DNA from: JAHDCE01 sp051275765
Lineage (GTDB): Bacteria > Bacteroidota > Bacteroidia > Chitinophagales > Saprospiraceae
Assembly (NCBI GenBank): GCA_051275765.1
Contig: JBNMOV010000097.1
Span: 1-13,126 of the forward strand
Reading direction: 5' to 3'
DNA length: 13,126 bases
Part shown: in pieces, positions 8,684 through 13,126 of the stretch
How positions within the stretch are numbered: position 1 is the stretch's first letter
Layout of the letters: the number at the start of each line of letters is the position of its first letter
Notes under the pieces: generated by a model
The model's input: the letters and a program-made list of their open reading frames with translations, nothing else
Told to the model about the DNA's origin: nothing
Databases searched by the model: none
Made by a program: the position numbers and the translations under genes

Positions 8684-8803
8684 TAATTTATAATTAAAAG
8701 TTGTTCAGAAAAGATTCAATAATTTATTTACAAGTCCTTGATTCCTAAATAGGATTGAAATATGTGTCTAATTGACAGTACTTCGTCTAAAAATCATGTA
8801 GGA

Positions 8804-8829
8804 TTGAACCAAAAAGTATATTATATTTG
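8804..8829 (+). promoter_or_regulatory. Candidate Bacteroidota promoter for the BI-1 gene
   Basis: TATATTTG at 8822-8829 matches TAnnTTTG exactly, with a TTG at 8804-8806. The 15-base spacer is shorter than the usual 17-23. Transcription would start near 8836, giving a 5' leader of roughly 65 bases before the ATG at 8902. Confidence 0.4.
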
Positions 8830-8901
8830 TTGAGTAGTGAATGGAAGAGTGAAATTCATTTACAAATCCAATAAATAATTAACTAAAAATAGTTTTAAAA
8901 T

Positions 8902-9675
8902 ATGAGTAGATTCGAAAAATCGAGTAATCCAGCGATGAAGCAGTTTACAAATCCTTCTTATGATTACAATGCAAATGTGTTGGATGCACCGATTAATTCA
9001 GTAGCAGATGGAGTAATGACCTTATCTGGTACGATTAATAAAACCTTTTTGCTATTAGCAATATTGATAGTATCTGCTGTCGTATCAGCTTTTGTTTTTC
9101 CTAGCCAAACTGTCATGTATGTAGGGTTGGGTGGAGCGTTCATCATAGCTATCGTGATTAGTTTCAAACCTACGATGGCTCCTATATTATCACCTGTATA
9201 TGCAATATTCGAAGGAATGTTTCTAGGATTAGTATCCACTTACTATGCAGCAAGAGTAGGAGATCCTAATATTATTTTCTACGCAGTAGGATTGACTATC
9301 TCTACATTCGCAGCCATGCTGATGATTTATAAATCGGGGCTGATTCCTGTGACTAAAAAATTAAGAATGATTATCACAGCTGCTACGATGGGTATCATGT
9401 TTATGTATATCATGGCATTTGTGATGAGCATGTTTTTTGGTGTAAGTGCAACTTATCTTCATGATGGCAGTTGGTTAGCTATAGGATTATCCGTCCTTAT
9501 CATTGGAGTAGCAGCCTTCAATTTCCTACTGGATTTTGATACGATAGAAAAAGGCGTACAAGGACAAGCACCTAAGTATATGGAATGGTATGGTGGATTT
9601 GCTTTATTAGTTACTTTGGCTTGGTTGTACTTCGAATTCCTAAGATTATTGTCAATGCTGATGGGTAGGGACTAA
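8902..9675 (+). CDS. Bax inhibitor-1/YccA family membrane protein
   Basis: The 257-residue product belongs to the BI-1 (TMBIM) family, inner-membrane proteins that in Bacillus YetJ act as pH-sensitive calcium leak channels and in E. coli YccA interact with FtsH. The bacterial role here is inferred from family only. The N-terminus MSRFEKSSNPAMK is the polar lead common in Bacteroidota members. About seven hydrophobic segments follow (roughly 48-66, 71-88, 96-114, 123-142, 156-178, 190-210, 228-250). The family signature lies near the end: FLLDFDTIEKG (D211, D213), then APKYMEWYGGFALLVTLAW and the terminal LRLLSMLMGRD. Asp211 and Asp213 are the best candidates for the acidic sensor residues. 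Length is normal. The gene stands alone: divergent from HMG-CoA synthase and convergent with the dehydrogenase gene, with a shared terminator after it. Confidence 0.93.
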   Translation: MSRFEKSSNPAMKQFTNPSYDYNANVLDAPINSVADGVMTLSGTINKTFLLLAILIVSAVVSAFVFPSQTVMYVGLGGAFIIAIVISFKPTMAPILSPVYAIFEGMFLGLVSTYYAARVGDPNIIFYAVGLTISTFAAMLMIYKSGLIPVTKKLRMIITAATMGIMFMYIMAFVMSMFFGVSATYLHDGSWLAIGLSVLIIGVAAFNFLLDFDTIEKGVQGQAPKYMEWYGGFALLVTLAWLYFEFLRLLSMLMGRD

Positions 9676-9685
9676 AGTTAGATAT

Positions 9686-9819
9686 TAGATTTTAGATCGC
9701 TTCGCTTTTAGATATTAAACTAAAAAGAAGAGATTTCTAAGTATAAAAAATGGTTTGAGAACAAAGTTCTCAAACCATTTTTTAATCTAATATCTAAAAG
9801 CGAAGCGGTCTAAAATCTA
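9686..9819. repeat. 32-bp inverted repeat flanking the terminator, REP-like candidate
   Basis: Arms 9686-9717 and 9788-9819 are reverse complements over 32 positions with one mismatch (T at 9697 versus the expected C). Each arm consists of TTAGAT-type units around a GC-richer core, CGCTTCGC or its complement GCGAAGCG. The right arm ends exactly on the stop codon of the dehydrogenase gene. The transcription terminator sits between the arms, so the region could fold into a long cruciform or one extended hairpin. Its intergenic place, internal short repeats and symmetric core resemble dispersed palindromic elements. No second copy is in this window, so dispersal is unproven. Confidence 0.7.
9745..9783. 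terminator. Bidirectional intrinsic terminator between convergent genes
   Basis: Arms 9745-9762 and 9766-9783 form a perfect 18-bp stem with an AAA loop. The core TGGTTTGAGAAC and its complement are flanked by six A and six T residues, so both strands have a T-run after the stem. It serves the BI-1 gene on plus and the dehydrogenase gene on minus. Confidence 0.88.
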
Positions 9820-10698
9820 TTTGTAGGCCACCACCCAATCCTTCGTTCCATGTGTATAAGAATAGAATCCTTCACCTGATTTTCTACCTAATTTTCCTGC
9901 CATCACCATATTAACTAATAATGGACAAGGAGCATATTTAGGATTACCAAAACCATCTTGTAACACTCTCATAATAGAAAGACATACATCTAAGCCAATA
10001 AAATCTGCCAATTGCAATGGTCCCATAGGATGAGCCATGCCTAATTTCATGACTGTATCAATTTCTTCTACTCCTGCTACTCCTTCGAATAAGGTAATGA
10101 TCGCTTCATTGATCATTGGTATCAATATCCTATTAGCTACGAAGCCTGGATAGTCATTCACTTCTACAGGAACTTTACCTAATGCCTTACTCATTTCCAT
10201 GACGGTCTGAGTCGTTTCATCAGATGTGGCATAACCTCTGATTACTTCTACCAATTTCATGACTGGCACAGGATTCATGAAGTGCATCCCAATAACTTTG
10301 TCTGGTCGTTGAGTAGCAGCAGCGATTTGTGTGATAGAAATCGATGATGTGTTGGTCGCAAGGATCGCACCTTCTGGAGCGAGATCGTCCATTTGTTCGA
10401 AGATACGGAGCTTCAAATCTATGTTTTCTGTAGCAGCTTCTACGATTAGATCTGAATTGGAAGCAACTCTAGCCAAATCTGTATGTGTACTGATATTGCT
10501 TAATGTCGATTGTTGTACTTCTTCCGTTATTTTCCCTTTGGCTACCATTCTTCCTAGATTCTTGGAAATCGTAGCGACTGCCTTATCTAAGGATGTTTGG
10601 GATATATCGACCAAGTTCACTTGGTGTCCGTTCATGGCAAATACGTGGGCTATTCCATTCCCCATTGTTCCTGCTCCTATTACGGTTACTTTCTTCAT
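9817..10698 (-). CDS. hbd: 3-hydroxybutyryl-CoA dehydrogenase
   Basis: The 293-residue product is a cytosolic NAD(P)-dependent 3-hydroxyacyl-CoA dehydrogenase of the short (Hbd/PaaH) type, interconverting 3-hydroxybutyryl-CoA and acetoacetyl-CoA. The Rossmann motif is G8-A-G-T-M-G13 with D31 ending the second strand, which favours NAD+ over NADP+. Catalytic residues known from clostridial Hbd have counterparts here: Ser118 (TNTSS), His139 (GMHFMNP), Glu151 (LVEVI) and Asn189 (GFVANR). The C-terminal helical domain includes HPMGPLQLADFIGLD and ends GRKSGEGFY. Length is normal for the single-domain form, without the enoyl-CoA hydratase fusion of FadB. It could work in fatty acid or amino acid degradation or in hydroxybutyrate metabolism; no pathway neighbour decides this. 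Start: ATG at 10698, two codons before the first beta strand of the Rossmann fold. It converges with the BI-1 gene over a shared terminator. Confidence 0.95.
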   Translation of the reverse strand: MKKVTVIGAGTMGNGIAHVFAMNGHQVNLVDISQTSLDKAVATISKNLGRMVAKGKITEEVQQSTLSNISTHTDLARVASNSDLIVEAATENIDLKLRIFEQMDDLAPEGAILATNTSSISITQIAAATQRPDKVIGMHFMNPVPVMKLVEVIRGYATSDETTQTVMEMSKALGKVPVEVNDYPGFVANRILIPMINEAIITLFEGVAGVEEIDTVMKLGMAHPMGPLQLADFIGLDVCLSIMRVLQDGFGNPKYAPCPLLVNMVMAGKLGRKSGEGFYSYTHGTKDWVVAYK

Positions 10699-11150
10699 CT
10701 TCTTATCTAGTTTTTGTTAGGCAAGTTACAATAATAAATTACCCATTTTTACTTTATCTTTTTCCGTTCTACCTCATTAAAAAGCCTCGTCATAGCTACG
10801 GCTGCACCTACCTTTTTCGACTCGTATAACAAAAAAATATTCCCTCAAAACTGGGCATCTATTAATTGTACTTTGTCTTAGTTCTGCGAAGATAATAAAA
10901 ATTATATCGATAGCTTATTTCAGATACTTAGAGAATAGGCTATAGACAAACTAGTCTATTAATTTAAATTAAAGTTATTTTAATGTATTATTTACAAAAA
11001 TAAATACTTGATTATCAATAATTTATATTTTAATAATTATTAAAAACATAGTATTTTTATAAGTATTTGTAGTTTTTATTACTTCAAATAGGGGCTACAT
11101 TAGTAACATAGTTAGTCAATATTGCAACTGAAGTCCATAAAAAAATTACC
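10699..11150. other. 452-bp divergent intergenic region between hbd and the Crp/Fnr gene
   Basis: No convincing gene is present. Near hbd, about 10784-10811 is distinctly GC-richer than its surroundings. Imperfect palindromes follow: 10910-10919 with 10934-10943 (10 bp, one mismatch) and 10942-10947 with 10954-10959 (6 bp). Closer to the regulator gene are two perfect palindromes, TTGATTATCAA (11008-11018) and an 18-bp all-AT one (11028-11045). From 10880 to 11090 the sequence is very AT-rich. Promoters of both flanking genes should lie here, but no clean TAnnTTTG with a spaced TTG was found. The length and the palindromes suit regulated expression, including possible self-regulation by the Crp/Fnr protein. 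Confidence 0.55.
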
Positions 11151-11831
11151 ATGAGCAGAGAACTAATATCATTATTCCTAAAAGAAATCCCTTTATTCGC
11201 TTTATTGAATGATGCTGAATTCAGTAGATTATTACAAGGAGCAGAATACCACAAGAAATCAAAATACGACTTTGTATATATGCCAGATGAAATGGCTAAC
11301 AAAGTATTCTTTTTGAAAAAGGGCTGTATAAAGATAGGTACACACTCTGGCGATGGTAAAGAAGTCATCAAGACTGTTTTATATCCTAATGCGATGTTTG
11401 GCGAATTATGTTTGGTAGGAGAACCAAATAGAATTGATTTTGCTCAGTGCATGAATTCTAATGTAGAATACTGTGCAGTGGATGCTCAATTAATCAGGAC
11501 TATGGTTCAGCAAAACCTGAAGATGAGCCTAAAACTGTACGAGATGATTGGTAAGAGATTAATTTCTGCGGAACGTAGATTAGAATCTTTGGTATTAAAA
11601 GATGCTAGAGCAAGAATCATAGATTTCATCAAGGATAATGTAAAAAAATATGGACAAAGAGTGGGTTACGAAATGCTCATCAGACATTCTTTGACTCAAC
11701 AAGATATTGCTAATATTACAGGAACTTCAAGACAAACGGTTACTTCTGTATTGAATGATTTGAAGAAATCGAATCTTATTTATTTCAACAGAAGGAGTAT
11801 TTTGGTAAGAGATATGGCAAAATTAGCTTAG
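11151..11831 (+). CDS. Crp/Fnr-family transcriptional regulator
   Basis: The 226-residue product has the two-domain layout of the family. A cyclic-nucleotide-binding beta-roll covers about residues 15-115 (FFLKKGCIKIG, then FGELCLVGE at 83-91). A long dimer helix (about 118-150) and a winged helix-turn-helix follow, with the recognition segment LTQQDIANITGTSRQTVTSV at about 181-200. There is no N-terminal cysteine cluster, so it is not an iron-sulfur oxygen sensor of the Fnr type. At the position of the Arg-Ser pair that holds the cAMP phosphate in E. coli CRP, the sequence reads R94-I95, so cAMP binding is doubtful and the effector is unknown. Start: the ATG at 11151 gives the normal N-terminal helix. 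It stands alone behind a long regulatory-looking spacer and has its own terminator. Targets cannot be read from this window. Confidence 0.93.
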   Translation: MSRELISLFLKEIPLFALLNDAEFSRLLQGAEYHKKSKYDFVYMPDEMANKVFFLKKGCIKIGTHSGDGKEVIKTVLYPNAMFGELCLVGEPNRIDFAQCMNSNVEYCAVDAQLIRTMVQQNLKMSLKLYEMIGKRLISAERRLESLVLKDARARIIDFIKDNVKKYGQRVGYEMLIRHSLTQQDIANITGTSRQTVTSVLNDLKKSNLIYFNRRSILVRDMAKLA

Positions 11832-11860
11832 CATATAATTAGGTTTTAGTTAATATATAC

Positions 11861-11893
11861 AAAGGGATTCACTGAAAAGCGAATCCCTTTTTT
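11861..11893 (+). terminator. Intrinsic terminator of the Crp/Fnr gene
   Basis: Perfect 10-bp stem (AAAGGGATTC paired with GAATCCCTTT) around a 10-base loop, followed by TTT, which with the stem end makes six T residues. It begins 29 bases after the stop codon. It may act weakly for the converging minus-strand gene. Confidence 0.88.
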
Positions 11894-11983
11894 AGTATTA
11901 GGAATGATTAAGAGCCTATTTAAATTCAAACAAACTCTTATAATACGCCCCCTTATAATGCTAATTTTTATCTTTATGTTCTT

Positions 11984-13126
11984 TTATCTATGCACCAATA
12001 CATATCCACTCATCATCTTGCCTGAGCCATCATTCAATTCTATGGTATAGAAAAAATTACCATCTGGCAGGTGCTTTCCGTTCCATGTTCCATCCCAACC
12101 CATTTCGTTGCTGTAGCCTTCCCCCTTTTCGTTTTGATAGATTCGATTTCCCCAAGCATTGAATACCTGAATAGAACAATTAGGATACATTTCTATTCCT
12201 CCTATCCTGAACATATCATTGACACCATCACCATTAGGAGAAAAACCAGTATATACCTTAACTTCATCACAAACAGTGATTACACTTACTATAGCAGTAT
12301 CACATCCTTGGTTATTACAAATGATGTATTCAAATTCATCTATGCCACAAAAGTTTTCGTTAGGTTCGTAACTGATTTGATTATCAGTAGTAACATATGT
12401 AGAACCATTAGTCGCTTCTGTCAATACGATGAGGCTGGAAATATAACTAATCGTATCATTATCTGCTACAGGAATCATAATCGTTTCGTTTTGGTTAGTC
12501 GTATCGACATCACCAATAGCGACAGGCTGATAAATAGTAGGATCGATGGTAGCGATATAGAAAATCGTACTATCGCAACCTCCCATATTATCACAATAAA
12601 CAATACACGCCGTATCCAAACCTACAGACAACCCTGTATATTCCACACACAAAGAGCCATTTTCAAAAGTAAATAATACGTTCTCTCCAGAGTTTTCTGG
12701 ACAGTTATTCATGATAGTAAATTCATCTCCCATCAAATCCTCTGCACTAAGGCACATGGTTTCACTTTCACCTAAAAGGACGGTTTCTACGACTACCTCG
12801 CCTTCTGGAGCAAGGACTACTTGAAAAGTAATATAAGTCGTATCGCAAATCCCCAAATCATCACAGATAACATAACAAACCGTTTCATTCCCTGCGGCTA
12901 AGCTAGTATAATCAATACATAAATTTTCTTCATTAGGATAATATTCCAATATACCTAGAGGTGAATTTATTTCGCAATTTTCCATACTTACTACATTACC
13001 TAATAAGTCTGCATCATCTAAACAAATCGTGCCTGGTAGTCCTAAATAAACGGTTTGTTCGATATAATCAGTAGGTGTACATGCCACAGTAACAATCGTA
13101 GTATCTGCACAATCTAATGCTATATT
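11984..13126 (-). CDS. T9SS surface repeat protein with type B (gliding motility-associated, CHU_C-like) C-terminal sorting domain; N-terminus missing
   Basis: The reading frame is open to the right edge (380 residues present). A GTG at 13087 is not a credible start, since the frame continues upstream with the same repeat style (CADTTIVTVACTPT). Two tandem Ig-like repeats of about 90 residues (12815-13081 and 12545-12814) share the pattern TVxLG...CL...DLLG...C...LC(I/V)(D/E)YT(S/G)L...C..(V/I)(Y/I)CD...G.CD(T/S)T. A cadherin-like Ig domain follows (about 12274-12525; PVA, D-x-T-T-N, NENFCGIDEFEYIICNN). The last about 90 residues (from 12265) form the sorting domain: SPNGDGVND (12215-12241), FNAWGNRIY, WDGTWNGK, LPDGNFFY and terminal GYVLVHR. 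Such domains direct export by the type IX secretion system and surface anchoring. Role: probably adhesin or surface matrix; the functional part is outside the window. Seven D-[S/T]-[T/A/I] triplets are candidate O-glycosylation sites. Confidence 0.92.
   Translation of the reverse strand, partial: NIALDCADTTIVTVACTPTDYIEQTVYLGLPGTICLDDADLLGNVVSMENCEINSPLGILEYYPNEENLCIDYTSLAAGNETVCYVICDDLGICDTTYITFQVVLAPEGEVVVETVLLGESETMCLSAEDLMGDEFTIMNNCPENSGENVLFTFENGSLCVEYTGLSVGLDTACIVYCDNMGGCDSTIFYIATIDPTIYQPVAIGDVDTTNQNETIMIPVADNDTISYISSLIVLTEATNGSTYVTTDNQISYEPNENFCGIDEFEYIICNNQGCDTAIVSVITVCDEVKVYTGFSPNGDGVNDMFRIGGIEMYPNCSIQVFNAWGNRIYQNEKGEGYSNEMGWDGTWNGKHLPDGNFFYTIELNDGSGKMMSGYVLVHR
12545..13081 (-). repeat. 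Two tandem diverged domain repeats (about 90 codons each) inside the T9SS surface protein
   Basis: Repeat units at 12815-13081 and 12545-12814 align at protein level with conserved cysteines, the DLLG/DLMG turn, the LCIDYTSL/LCVEYTGL strand and the CDDLGICDTT/CDNMGGCDST end. DNA identity is visibly lower than protein similarity, so the duplication is old or under selection. Upstream codons at the right edge end in the same CADTT pattern, showing at least one further unit beyond the window. Confidence 0.75.

Larger units (their letters stand above)
8599..8901. other. 303-bp divergent intergenic region between the HMG-CoA synthase and BI-1 genes
   Basis: No gene is visible. The region is AT-rich and should hold the promoters of both flanking genes; candidate -7 elements are annotated separately for each strand. 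A 10-base direct repeat TAGGATTGAA occurs at 8750-8759 and 8799-8808, the second copy overlapping the putative -33 element of the plus-strand promoter. It may be a regulator site or chance. No riboswitch-like structure was recognised. Confidence 0.6.

Noticed and set aside
11008..11018. Classical FNR/CRP box
   Set aside because: The half-sites match but the spacing is 1 base instead of 4, so it is reported only as a palindrome.
12071..12676. 201-residue open frame on the plus strand opposite the T9SS surface protein
   Set aside because: It is antisense to clear domain-matched coding sequence. It exists because the D/T/N-rich frame leaves few stops on the opposite strand.
13085..13087. GTG as the start codon of the surface protein
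   Set aside because: The frame stays open upstream to the window edge with repeat-like sequence, so the gene begins outside the window.
1..13126. A defence system, prophage, integrative element or biosynthetic cluster
   Set aside because: No integrase, transposase, nuclease, toxin, PKS/NRPS or CRISPR repeat was seen in either strand, and gene content and base composition look uniform.

Overview
The window looks like a chromosomal segment from a Bacteroidota member, most likely in or near the Saprospiraceae; species cannot be named from sequence alone. The grounds are low GC, Bacteroidota-type promoter elements (TAnnTTTG), a C-terminal type B sorting domain of the type IX secretion system (T9SS) with the SPNGDGVND motif, surface repeats ending in C-D-x(n)-C-D-T-T, and a KP-43-like subtilase. 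I see no phage, IS, CRISPR, tRNA or rRNA. Most of it is ordinary housekeeping and envelope gene content.

Layout. 1-6868 (minus): a left-truncated secreted subtilase with FN3 domains, a periplasmic PBP4/DacB-type D-Ala-D-Ala carboxypeptidase, and a TMTC-like GT-C membrane protein with C-terminal TPRs. 6921-7065: two tandem hairpins, probably terminating the next gene. 7075-8598 (minus): a long-form HMG-CoA synthase. 8599-8901: a divergent promoter region. 8902-9675 (plus): a Bax inhibitor-1/YccA membrane protein. 9676-9819: a bidirectional terminator nested in a 32-bp inverted repeat that resembles a dispersed REP-like element. 9817-10698 (minus): 3-hydroxybutyryl-CoA dehydrogenase. 10699-11150: a 452-bp AT-rich divergent spacer with several palindromes. 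11151-11831 (plus): a Crp/Fnr-family regulator with a strong terminator. 11984-13126 (minus): the C-terminal part of a large T9SS cell-surface repeat protein that continues beyond the right edge.

How the genes might work together. There is no single clear operon. The left block is envelope-directed: two proteins carry signal peptides and the third is a polytopic membrane protein. HMG-CoA synthase and hydroxybutyryl-CoA dehydrogenase both act on short acyl-CoA thioesters but lie in separate transcription units. The most interesting possible link is between the TMTC-like putative protein O-mannosyltransferase and the T9SS surface protein. The latter carries seven D-[S/T]-[T/A/I] triplets, which match the known Bacteroidota O-glycosylation sequon. 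That link is inference. No convincing new defence or mobile system was found.
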